From NCBI GenBank assembly GCA_029861795.1, contig JAOTYS010000205.1, positions 1-8,094 on the forward strand: 8,094 bases of DNA, in the 5' to 3' direction. The position numbers and the translations under genes were made by a program. Numbering within the stretch: position 1 is the first letter of the stretch; each line of letters begins with the position of its first letter. The notes under the pieces are model-generated. The model was not told the DNA's origin, did not search any database, and saw only the letters and a list, made by a program, of their open reading frames with translations. Shown piece by piece: positions 1 through 6,079 of this stretch. The DNA comes from Gammaproteobacteria bacterium (GTDB lineage Bacteria; Pseudomonadota; Gammaproteobacteria; Arenicellales; JAOTYS01).

Positions 1-1
1 A

Positions 2-94
2 GTCTGCTCCACGGTGCGGGGTGCCACAAATGGTCGCTCTATTGGGATCTCCGCAACAGGCCAGGTCAAAGTCACCCGAACCACGTGTGGGTAA
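2..94 (+). CDS. Probable FimT/GspH-type minor pilin, C-terminal fragment (partial)
   Basis: An open frame enters from the left edge and stops at TAA 92-94, giving the last 30 residues of a protein. The visible tail has the pattern Cys-x4-Arg-Gly-x4-Gly-Arg-Ser-Ile-x-Ile-Ser-x2-Gly-Gln-Val-x-Val-x4-Cys-Gly. This resembles the end of the GspH/FimT pseudopilin domain, where a 'C...RG...R.I.IS..GR.....C' strand pair with two cysteines closes the globular head. FimT-type proteins are minor components of type IV pili and act in pilus priming or DNA uptake. The N-terminal prepilin helix that would prove the assignment lies outside the window. Another frame (frame 1) is also open, to a TAG at 187-189, but its composition looks non-coding. 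The assignment is a pattern match on a short tail and remains tentative. Confidence 0.45.
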   Translation, partial: VCSTVRGATNGRSIGISATGQVKVTRTTCG

Positions 95-196
95 TCAGTG
101 GATCGGCCTCTCGTCGTCAGTCGGCCAGCAATCCTGGCTTAAGCGGAGCTTCTGCACTCGCTTTCCCAACTAGTCACACCAGGCTATAGTTTTGGG

Positions 197-982
197 ATGA
201 TCACAGTGCTTGTTCCCAACGACAAGTTTACGCGGCACGAGTTGCATCTGAAGATTGTTAGATCTTCACTGGTCGCTGTCGTCATGGCTGTACTCAATTT
301 GACTGGTTGCGCCACCTTGGATAGCGAGACTTCGGTGCCGCCCGCCGCTGCTCAAGCCACAGAGGAATCGACAGATCCTGCCGCTCTGCCAAGCTTGGTG
401 ACTGTACCGCACCTGCCCGGTGTGGCGAGCGAGGTGTATGGTCAGTTACAGGCTAAACGCATTGCTGAACTGGAACGCTCGTTGACGGAGCTCAGGCAGC
501 AGTTGGTCCAACGAGAGGGCGAGCTGACAGCGATCGAATCCCATCTCATCGAAAACCACGGCCGCGCCGATGTAGTTTCCGCCCTCGCCGAAGCTCAGGT
601 GCAAATCCAGCGGGCGGCGCGCGATGTGCCATGGCGCACGCGAGAAATCGACCAAGCCAATAAGAGATTGGCTCTCGCCGAGCGACACATCGAGGACGGC
701 AACTACGGTGCCGCCGCTTTTTTTATCTATAGAGTTAGCAGCACCGCCGGACGACTCAGCGACGAAGCCAGGCAGGTGAATGCCAGTAAGGCATTCATAA
801 ATGCAGAACGCGTCAACCTGCGCGCAGGTCCATCCAAAGAAGCAGAGATACTCGATCTGCTGTCTCGAGGCACACTTGTGTTCTCAGTTCGCAAGGACCG
901 AGATTGGGTTCAAGTACGCACGGTATCGGGACAGGAGGGTTGGATTCACGCGAGCCTCGTCGGCAGCGTCCACAGCGAATAG
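197..982 (+). CDS. SH3b-domain lipoprotein with coiled coil
   Basis: The protein has 261 residues and an apparent lipoprotein signal: a hydrophobic stretch at about residues 24-35 followed by the lipobox L-T-G-C with Cys38 as the lipidation site. A Ser/Pro/Ala-rich linker follows, then a charged helical region (about 83-195, heptad-like Leu/Ala spacing, probably coiled coil). A bacterial SH3 domain sits at the C-terminus (about 202-256), with the hallmarks V-N-L-R-A-G-P-S, a G-T-x-V turn, W-V-Q-V-R and E-G-W-I-H. SH3b domains usually bind cell-wall peptides, so an envelope-anchored role is likely; no enzymatic domain is visible. The ATG at 197 has no convincing ribosome binding site and gives an unusually long n-region containing acidic residues. 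A TTG at 242 would give a more typical lipoprotein signal, so the start is uncertain. A TATAGT at 185-190 could be a -10 box, but its spacing suits the later start better. The gene converges on the diguanylate cyclase with 7 bp between stops. Confidence 0.85.
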   Translation: MITVLVPNDKFTRHELHLKIVRSSLVAVVMAVLNLTGCATLDSETSVPPAAAQATEESTDPAALPSLVTVPHLPGVASEVYGQLQAKRIAELERSLTELRQQLVQREGELTAIESHLIENHGRADVVSALAEAQVQIQRAARDVPWRTREIDQANKRLALAERHIEDGNYGAAAFFIYRVSSTAGRLSDEARQVNASKAFINAERVNLRAGPSKEAEILDLLSRGTLVFSVRKDRDWVQVRTVSGQEGWIHASLVGSVHSE

Positions 983-989
983 ATCAGGG

Positions 990-2681
990 CTAAGCCGCCG
1001 GCCTCGGTTCGACAGCTTCGGCCGCTCGTACACAATTGCGCCCGGCCTCCTTGGCGCGATAAAGGGCGCGATCCGCGCTTTCGAACAGCGCCGCGCGGTC
1101 GCCGGCATACATTGCGACCCCAGTGGATATAGTGACTTGTTTAGGTTCGCCGCTGGCGTTCAGGGGTAGATTGATCTCGCCGACTACCTTGCGCAGCTTT
1201 TCTGCGAGCTGCAGTGCGCCCTTCAAAGAGCAATTGGGAGCCAACAATACGAACTCGTCGCCTCCATAACGAGCAAGCAAATCCGCCTTACGCGTCACGC
1301 CTTTCAACAGACTCGCCACCTTGCGCAGAATCTCATCTCCCTTCGCGTGACCCAACAAATCATTCCACGCCTTGAAATGATCGATGTCAATGAGCACCAG
1401 CGCAAGCTCACCACCGTGACGCTTAAGGCGCTCCTCTTCCCGAGCCAAGTATTCTTGAAAATAACGATAGTTGTATAGCTGAGTAAGACCGTCTGTAGTA
1501 GAGAGCTGTTCAAGGGTCATGTTCATGCGCTGCAACTCACTATTTTGCGCCTTCAGCTTCTGATTAGCTTTCTCCACCTCAACCCGGCTCTCTTCAAGTT
1601 GGGCCGTCTTTTCATGCAGACGACTGGTCATCGTGTTAAATGCTTCGGTGAGCACGCTTATCTCATCGTTTGTCGGCGCCGCAGGAATTTCAAAGTCGGT
1701 CTTACCCTCAGCGATACGTTTTGCACCTCTTGATAACGCGTCTATAGGTCGTGCGATTGATACTGCGATACGGTACGCTGCGAAACTAAACAACAACACA
1801 ATGCCCAGATTTATGACAAGGGTACGGATTAGTGGGCCGATCAAAGGCTCAAACGTTTTAACATATGATTCTTCAACGACCAGCGCTCCCTCAATATGTG
1901 GGACGTACATCCGACTGCCTACCACCCGCTCACCGCTATCGCCGGTGTAGTCTTCGACGATCGGTTGTGCGCCTGCAACAGGCAGTGGTTGACCAAACCA
2001 ATGTCCAGCAGGCCGATCACTGGCCTCGGTGATATAACTACCGTTGCGGTCTACCAAAAACACGTCGCCGGAAAATGTCTGTTGCACACTTTCCAGTAAA
2101 GACTTTAAGGTTTCGAGTTTAAGCACACCGTGCAGTGTTTCTCCGCCCTCCGGCAGATCCGTTTTCAAGGGTACCGAAGCAACTTGGGCATCGCGGGCGC
2201 CTGTTTTTACCAGGCCGCTTACCCGTGGGGCCGTGATCCCGGCGACGCTATTGCCGAATGCGGGCGACAATGTAATGTTCTGCCCTACGGAGGCGATTGT
2301 CTCCCCGGATTTATCCAGTAGAATCAGCGTGCTAAACTGCGGGGAATTTCTGCGCAAATACAGGAGGAATTGTTCGATCTCGCCTCGCTTGCTCTTACGG
2401 TCAATGTCAATACTCGATATCAACTCAAGCAGCGCGGGCGCCTCTGCGAACACCTCGATTTCGTCAAGCTGCTGGTCATACCATTGCTCGACTTGCTCGG
2501 CTGTACTCGTGAGTAACGCGGGCAGGCGCTGCTCCACCTTGCTGTAGAAGAAGCTCCGTGTGGTGTGAAGCGACACGGCGGTGACCACCAGCGCGGTGAC
2601 TAGCGTGGCAGCGAGGACAAATACGCTGATACGTCGTCTGAGACTGTAAAAACGCTTTTTGTGTGACTTGCGTGCAGGCAC
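990..2681 (-). CDS. Membrane diguanylate cyclase (TM-Cache-TM-HAMP-GGDEF)
   Basis: This 563-residue inner-membrane sensor makes cyclic di-GMP from two GTP. Order of parts: basic N-terminus, TM1 (about 17-38), a periplasmic region of about 240 residues resembling a double Cache sensor, TM2 (about 283-303), HAMP (about 303-356, with the R-P-I-D-A-L start), a helical linker (356-395) and a GGDEF domain (about 396-553). The catalytic loop is intact as Y-G-G-D-E-F (GGDEF 473-477). The metal and GTP residues D432 and D434-H-F-K437 are present. An inhibitory site R464-K-A-D467 lies exactly five residues before GGDEF, so product feedback inhibition is expected. The ligand of the periplasmic sensor cannot be read from sequence. 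The start is a GTG at 2679-2681, with an in-frame TAA just upstream, so no longer protein is possible. There is no strong ribosome binding site. The gene appears monocistronic. Confidence 0.95.
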   Translation of the reverse strand: MPARKSHKKRFYSLRRRISVFVLAATLVTALVVTAVSLHTTRSFFYSKVEQRLPALLTSTAEQVEQWYDQQLDEIEVFAEAPALLELISSIDIDRKSKRGEIEQFLLYLRRNSPQFSTLILLDKSGETIASVGQNITLSPAFGNSVAGITAPRVSGLVKTGARDAQVASVPLKTDLPEGGETLHGVLKLETLKSLLESVQQTFSGDVFLVDRNGSYITEASDRPAGHWFGQPLPVAGAQPIVEDYTGDSGERVVGSRMYVPHIEGALVVEESYVKTFEPLIGPLIRTLVINLGIVLLFSFAAYRIAVSIARPIDALSRGAKRIAEGKTDFEIPAAPTNDEISVLTEAFNTMTSRLHEKTAQLEESRVEVEKANQKLKAQNSELQRMNMTLEQLSTTDGLTQLYNYRYFQEYLAREEERLKRHGGELALVLIDIDHFKAWNDLLGHAKGDEILRKVASLLKGVTRKADLLARYGGDEFVLLAPNCSLKGALQLAEKLRKVVGEINLPLNASGEPKQVTISTGVAMYAGDRAALFESADRALYRAKEAGRNCVRAAEAVEPRPAA

Positions 2682-2913
2682 TTGTGCGGTCCGGCGCGGG
2701 GTAATTTAGGTCCCCAAACCTCGGGATGTTGTTGTCGCATCTATGTCAAGAGTATAGCCTATTCACGCGGCCTATCTGGTGCGGCCGGGCCTTTGGATAC
2801 GCTGCTTTCAGGATAAAAATCCACCACGGGGGGATAGCCGACAGGCTTAACCAGCCCATGACAATAGTCGAAAACCCATCACTTCAATCTTGGCTCTCCG
2901 CCGTTCCGTAAGC
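2682..2913. other. Divergent intergenic spacer between the diguanylate cyclase and VOC genes
   Basis: This 232-bp spacer should contain promoters for both neighbours. No convincing -35/-10 pair is seen on either strand: a TTGACA on the minus strand near 2740-2745 lacks a -10 at the right distance, and a TATACT just upstream of it lacks a -35. No known riboswitch, tRNA or terminator pattern is recognised. A 61-codon open frame (2726-2911, +) fills most of it and stops 2 nt before the VOC start, but its composition gives no reason to call a gene. Confidence 0.5.
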
Positions 2914-3780
2914 ATGACCCGAGGCATAGATCACCTGGTGATAAACGTCCGCCGCCTCGAAGCTGCCGTTAGCCGCTATAAAGCCTTGGGATTCACCATC
3001 ACTCCGCGGGCGGTTCATCCATTCGGCACGGCCAATCACTTGGTACAGCTGCGGGGTAATTTTCTTGAGCTGGTGACGGTGGTGAACGACGCCGCGATTG
3101 TACCGCCGAAGGTCGGACAGTTTAGCTTCGGCGCCTTTTGTAGAAACTATCAAGAAAAGCGGGACGGCATGTCTATGCTCGTGTTCCACAGCGACGACGC
3201 GCGTGCAGATCAAGCAGAGTTCATCTCAAGCGGCCTTAATACCTATGCGCCCTTTGACTTTAGCCGTAAGGCTACCCTGCCAGATGGCTCCCAGGTAACG
3301 GTTGGGTTTTCGCTGGCATTTGTCACTCATCCCGCCATGCCAGAGGCCGCGTTCTTCTGTTGTCAGCAGCACGCTCCGCAGCACTTCTGGCGTGAGGAAT
3401 ACCAAACACACCCCAACGGCGCTGAGTTTGTCAGCAAGGTGTATATGGTCGCGGATAAGCCGGCATCGTTGCAGGGTTTCTTCCGCGCAATGCATAGTGC
3501 CGACAACGTCCTACTCCGTGGGGATGAGCTTAGAATTCGAACCGCTCTAGGACAAATATCTGTAATACGGCCGGCCGACTTCCTCAACCGATTTCCTCGC
3601 GCCCACGTGGTTGGGGCGCCCACTACACCGCACTTTGCCGGGTTTCAAGTGAAGGTGGTAAGCCTAGATAGGGTCAAACAGATCCTTAAGACAAACTCTG
3701 TGGTATTCATGCAGCGCTCGGCCTCGGTCTATGTCAGACCTACGCACGCCTTTGGACTGGTCATCGAGTTTCGTCAATGA
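2914..3780 (+). CDS. Glyoxalase-like (VOC superfamily) domain protein
   Basis: This 288-residue protein resembles the Glyoxalase_3-like VOC family, with two beta-alpha-beta-beta-beta modules. The N-terminal module starts G-I-D-H-L-V-I and ends N-F-L-E-L-V, offering His7 and Glu52 as possible metal ligands. A central segment F-F-C-C-Q-Q-H ... F-W-R ... H-P-N-G-A (about 147-170) is typical of this family. The C-terminal module offers His240 (T-P-H-F) and Glu285 (V-I-E-F). Members bind a divalent metal and act on varied small molecules; the substrate here cannot be told. I chose ATG 2914 over an in-frame TTG at 2890, because family members start just before the G-I-D-H motif and the eight extra residues match nothing. 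There is no clear Shine-Dalgarno. The stop lies 22 bp from the convergent OsmC gene. Confidence 0.88.
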   Translation: MTRGIDHLVINVRRLEAAVSRYKALGFTITPRAVHPFGTANHLVQLRGNFLELVTVVNDAAIVPPKVGQFSFGAFCRNYQEKRDGMSMLVFHSDDARADQAEFISSGLNTYAPFDFSRKATLPDGSQVTVGFSLAFVTHPAMPEAAFFCCQQHAPQHFWREEYQTHPNGAEFVSKVYMVADKPASLQGFFRAMHSADNVLLRGDELRIRTALGQISVIRPADFLNRFPRAHVVGAPTTPHFAGFQVKVVSLDRVKQILKTNSVVFMQRSASVYVRPTHAFGLVIEFRQ

Positions 3781-3802
3781 TTGAGGCCAATACCAGCGGA
3801 TG

Positions 3803-4291
3803 TTAATCATCGGTACCAGAGGCTCGCTGCATTTCCACCGATGCGTCGTGTCGCACCGGGAAATTCATTGATGCAGCGATGAAACATTGGTGATGCGCGA
3901 TATCATGCAGCTCGATCGCGCGCTGCAGGTCTGCACCATCACCGACTACGACCTTGGGCCTCAATACCACCTCGGTAAAGTGTCCTCCGCCGCCTTCAAG
4001 TACCATGGTCCCTTCAGCGCCATCTTCGTAAGAGTACACCGCGATCCCCTCCCGCCCACACAACGCAAGATAACTCAGCAGATGACAAGCCGACAACGCA
4101 GCCACCAACCAGTCCTCTGGGTTATGAAGCCCAGCATCCCCTTTGAATAACGCATCCGCCGAACCTTTGAGAGTAACTTTGCCGGCGATGTGGACTTCGT
4201 ACTCACGAGAATAACTCGCGTAATCCGAAATCGGACCGAACCGGCTACCGGTCCAACGAAGGAGTGCGCGGTAGTGATGTGGTTTTATCAT
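3803..4291 (-). CDS. OsmC/Ohr-family protein
   Basis: This is a 162-residue cytosolic protein of the OsmC/Ohr fold, whose members reduce organic peroxides with a pair of cysteines. The family signature N-P-E-D-W-L-V-A-A-L-S-A-C-H holds the first conserved cysteine (Cys69). The second is Cys136 in A-H-H-Q-C-F-I-A-A-S. Cys78 is an additional cysteine. The length is normal for the family. An in-frame ATG at 4415-4417 would add 42 residues, but homologues begin close to H-H-Y-R-A-L-L-R-W-T-G and the extension is unlike a conserved domain, so ATG 4289-4291 is preferred. No strong ribosome binding site is seen for either start. Whether this member is a peroxidase on organic hydroperoxides or has another thiol role is not decided by sequence. 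It is divergent from the trans-sulfuration enzyme gene and could share regulation through the spacer. Confidence 0.93.
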   Translation of the reverse strand: MIKPHHYRALLRWTGSRFGPISDYASYSREYEVHIAGKVTLKGSADALFKGDAGLHNPEDWLVAALSACHLLSYLALCGREGIAVYSYEDGAEGTMVLEGGGGHFTEVVLRPKVVVGDGADLQRAIELHDIAHHQCFIAASMNFPVRHDASVEMQRASGTDD

Positions 4292-4476
4292 AGCCGCAAC
4301 TTTGAACCAGAATCCTTTGTGTAAATCGAGCCCACATGATACCAAATGCAATGTAGCCATTGGGAAGGCCGGCAAGCACCAGGCGGCTTGCTGCGGGGCC
4401 AAGCCCTGTGGCAGCATCGCGCTGTTGATGGTATTGCAGTCATTATTCCTTTGCCTGCTGCAACTAGGAGAGATTT
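4292..4476 (+). promoter_or_regulatory. Divergent spacer / leader of the PLP enzyme gene with competing inverted repeats
   Basis: This 185-bp gap between the divergent OsmC and PLP enzyme genes must hold both promoters, but no clean -35/-10 pair stands out. Read as RNA on the + strand it has three possible stems. Stem A pairs 4370-4377 with 4386-4393 (8 bp, one G-U, 8-nt loop). Stem B pairs 4390-4394 with 4411-4415, around an inner GGGC/GCCC triloop hairpin. Stem C pairs 4434-4439 with 4458-4463 (TTGCAG/CTGCAA), ending 2 nt before the Shine-Dalgarno. A and B share 4390-4393 and cannot form together; the 3' arm of B can also pair with 4456-4461. I recognise no known riboswitch class, and no U-tract follows B. 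A regulatory role is inferred. Confidence 0.3.
4466..4470 (+). promoter_or_regulatory. Shine-Dalgarno AGGAG fixing a GTG start
   Basis: AGGAG lies 6 nt before the GTG at 4477. It is the best-placed ribosome binding site in the window and supports the GTG as the true start of the PLP enzyme gene, which also matches the family's usual N-terminus. Confidence 0.85.
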
Positions 4477-5619
4477 GTGAAATTCGATACTAAAGTGGTA
4501 CGCGCTGGGATACGACCTGACCCAGTCACCGGTTCAATTGTCCCTCCCATATACGAGACAGCGACCTACGTGTTGCCCGAGATCGGCAAAGACAAAGGAT
4601 TCGATTACACGCGCTCGTCCAATCCCACCCGTCAGATCATGGAAGAGAACTTGGCCGCAATAGAAGGCGGGAAGTATGGCATTGCGTTCGCGAGCGGTAT
4701 GTCCGCGGTGGATGCGTGCACAAAGCTGTTGCGAGCAGGAGATCACTTAGTGTGCTCCGACGATGTGTACGGCGGGGTGTCACGACATTTCAATAACGTC
4801 TTAGTGGATTACGGATTGACATTCAGTTATGTGAATTCGTCAGATCCCGATGAAGTCAGGGCAGCGATAAAACCTGAAACCAAGATGCTCTGGATCGAGA
4901 CGCCAACTAATCCGCTGTTAAAGATTACAGATGTCGAGGCTATGTCAAAGATCGCCAAAGATCATGGTTTGGTTTTTGGTGTCGATTCAACCTTTGCTAC
5001 ACCGGTTTTCCTGCGTCCACTGGAGTATGGCGCCGATATCGTCATGCATAGCACCACTAAGTATTTGAGTGGTCATAATCAAATCATCGGCGGCATAGTC
5101 ATTACCAATCGAGAAGACATCTTCGACAAGATGAAGTTTATACAAAAGACCATTGGCGCGGTGCCGAGTCCGTTCGACTGCTGGCTCACGCTACTGGGCG
5201 TAAAAACTTTGCATCTGCGAATGCAACGCCATGCCTCAACGGGTCACAAGGTAGCTGAGTTCTTAGAGAATCACGAGAAGGTGGCAAGGGCCACCTACCC
5301 AGGTCTAACATCCCACCCCCAATACGATATTGCGAAACGGCAGATGTCGGGCTTTAGCGGAATGATCTCTTTCGAGCTAAAAGGCGGTATCCCGGCAGGC
5401 AAAGCGCTGATGAACAACGTTAAGCTGTGCGCGCTAGCCGAGAGTCTGGGTGCGGTGGAAACCATGATCACTCATCCGGCGACCATGACTCACGTGGATG
5501 TACCCGCGGCCGAGCGCAATGCACGCGGTCTGACAGATGGTCTGGTGCGTTTGTCGGTGGGCATCGAGGATCCGGAAGACATTATTTCAGACCTCGAGCA
5601 AGCGTTAACTCGCGCCTAA
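4477..5619 (+). CDS. Cystathionine gamma-synthase / gamma-lyase family PLP enzyme
   Basis: This 380-residue cytosolic enzyme belongs to the Cys/Met-metabolism PLP family (fold type I). Members join or split cystathionine in trans-sulfuration, or make homocysteine or H2S. Lys195 in H-S-T-T-K-Y-L-S-G-H is the PLP lysine. Tyr44 and Arg46 (D-Y-T-R-S-S-N-P-T) should bind the cofactor phosphate of the partner subunit. Tyr98 (D-D-V-Y-G-G) stacks on the ring, Asp170 holds its nitrogen, and Arg358 (V-R-L-S-V-G) should bind the substrate carboxylate. Glu328 in S-L-G-A-V-E, followed by T-H-P-A-T-M-T-H, points to the gamma-synthase/gamma-lyase branch rather than cystathionine beta-lyase (MetC). Synthase (MetB) and lyase cannot be separated by eye. 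The GTG start is backed by AGGAG 6 nt upstream. The small SH3-like gene follows after 20 bp, suggesting co-transcription. Confidence 0.93.
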   Translation: MKFDTKVVRAGIRPDPVTGSIVPPIYETATYVLPEIGKDKGFDYTRSSNPTRQIMEENLAAIEGGKYGIAFASGMSAVDACTKLLRAGDHLVCSDDVYGGVSRHFNNVLVDYGLTFSYVNSSDPDEVRAAIKPETKMLWIETPTNPLLKITDVEAMSKIAKDHGLVFGVDSTFATPVFLRPLEYGADIVMHSTTKYLSGHNQIIGGIVITNREDIFDKMKFIQKTIGAVPSPFDCWLTLLGVKTLHLRMQRHASTGHKVAEFLENHEKVARATYPGLTSHPQYDIAKRQMSGFSGMISFELKGGIPAGKALMNNVKLCALAESLGAVETMITHPATMTHVDVPAAERNARGLTDGLVRLSVGIEDPEDIISDLEQALTRA

Positions 5620-5639
5620 ACCAATCTCCGAGCCCAGCC

Positions 5640-6008
5640 ATGCTGCGTGGAGGAGGACGCAGATGGGTTATCAACTCATTGGCGCACGGATACCCAGCGA
5701 TCGGGAAACCACTCTTCTGTACCCTCGCGGGCGTGCTTCTGCTTCTAACCAGCGGACCAGGATCTGCAGAGGAGGCGCAGCGCTATCTCGCGCCTCCTGG
5801 CGACGACGGCGTTACCGTGCTTTTGTCCGCGCCGCATACGGGTTCCCCACTGTGCGAAGCGGCACCCGGCACCCGGGTTCGTTTCATTCAACCGGTCCGT
5901 CATGGACCACACAAATATGGGCTGGTCCAGGTATTGGAGGGAATCTGCGCGGGTGTAGAAGGCTTTGCGCCGTGGAATCATATTGCCAACGACCCGAGCA
6001 ACCCATGA
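5640..6008 (+). CDS. Small secreted protein with SH3-like fold
   Basis: I do not recognise a named family. From ATG 5640 the protein has 122 residues: a basic start, a hydrophobic core (about 24-38, rich in Leu) and a likely signal peptidase site after G-S-A43, leaving a mature part of about 79 residues. The mature part has the strand and turn rhythm of a bacterial SH3 domain: G-V-T-V-L-L-S-A-P, P-G-T-R-V-R-F-I, Y-G-L-V-Q-V and V-E-G-F-A-P-W-N at the end. Cys72 and Cys103 could form a disulfide in the periplasm. The start is uncertain: a strong GGAGGAGGA lies inside the proposed gene, correctly spaced only for an out-of-frame ATG at 5663. The frame is accepted because of the signal peptide and SH3-like pattern. 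The gene lies 20 bp after the PLP enzyme gene and 71 bp before the MBL-fold gene, in the same direction. Confidence 0.65.
   Translation: MLRGGGRRWVINSLAHGYPAIGKPLFCTLAGVLLLLTSGPGSAEEAQRYLAPPGDDGVTVLLSAPHTGSPLCEAAPGTRVRFIQPVRHGPHKYGLVQVLEGICAGVEGFAPWNHIANDPSNP
5649..5657 (+). promoter_or_regulatory. Strong Shine-Dalgarno-like GGAGGAGGA in conflict with the SH3-like frame
   Basis: This purine run sits 5 nt before ATG 5663, ideal spacing, but that ATG opens an Arg-rich frame (5663-6061) that looks non-coding. The frame with the signal peptide has its ATG upstream, at 5640. The site may be chance (Gly-Gly codons), or may signal an indel or an unusual start. Confidence 0.35.
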
Positions 6009-6079
6009 TTACCGACGACACCGATGACCGGCATTGGCCGTTGAGCTGTCGGGTGGTGTAGAACTGTCTGAGAGTCACG

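Noticed and set aside
801..1169. 122-codon + strand frame crossing the lipoprotein and diguanylate cyclase 3' ends
   Set aside because: It overlaps the SH3b domain and the GGDEF domain, both strongly supported, and has no recognisable motif.
2701..2716. GGGG...CCCC inverted pair in the 5' leader of the diguanylate cyclase
   Set aside because: Only four pairs around a 10-nt loop; no c-di-GMP riboswitch features could be found in the leader.
3887..4150. 87-codon + strand frame opposite the OsmC gene
   Set aside because: Antisense shadow of a gene with clear family signatures.
4292..4417. 42-residue N-terminal extension of the OsmC-family protein
   Set aside because: Family members begin near H-H-Y-R-x-L-L-R-W-T-G; the extension has no conserved pattern and would run through the inverted repeats of the spacer.
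5427..5639. N-terminal extension of the small SH3-like gene into the PLP enzyme gene
   Set aside because: It overlaps about 190 bp of a clearly coding gene in another frame and its Arg/Gly/Ser/His-rich composition is that of a shadow frame; the start was moved to ATG 5640.
5663..6061. 132-codon open frame with an excellent Shine-Dalgarno
   Set aside because: The translation is Arg-rich, without hydrophobic core or domain pattern, while the overlapping frame has a signal peptide and SH3-like strands. The ribosome-site conflict is kept as a finding.
6005..6061. 18-codon frame whose ATG overlaps the SH3-like gene stop (ATGA)
   Set aside because: Very short, no motif, and ATGA overlaps are common by chance; nothing supports translation.
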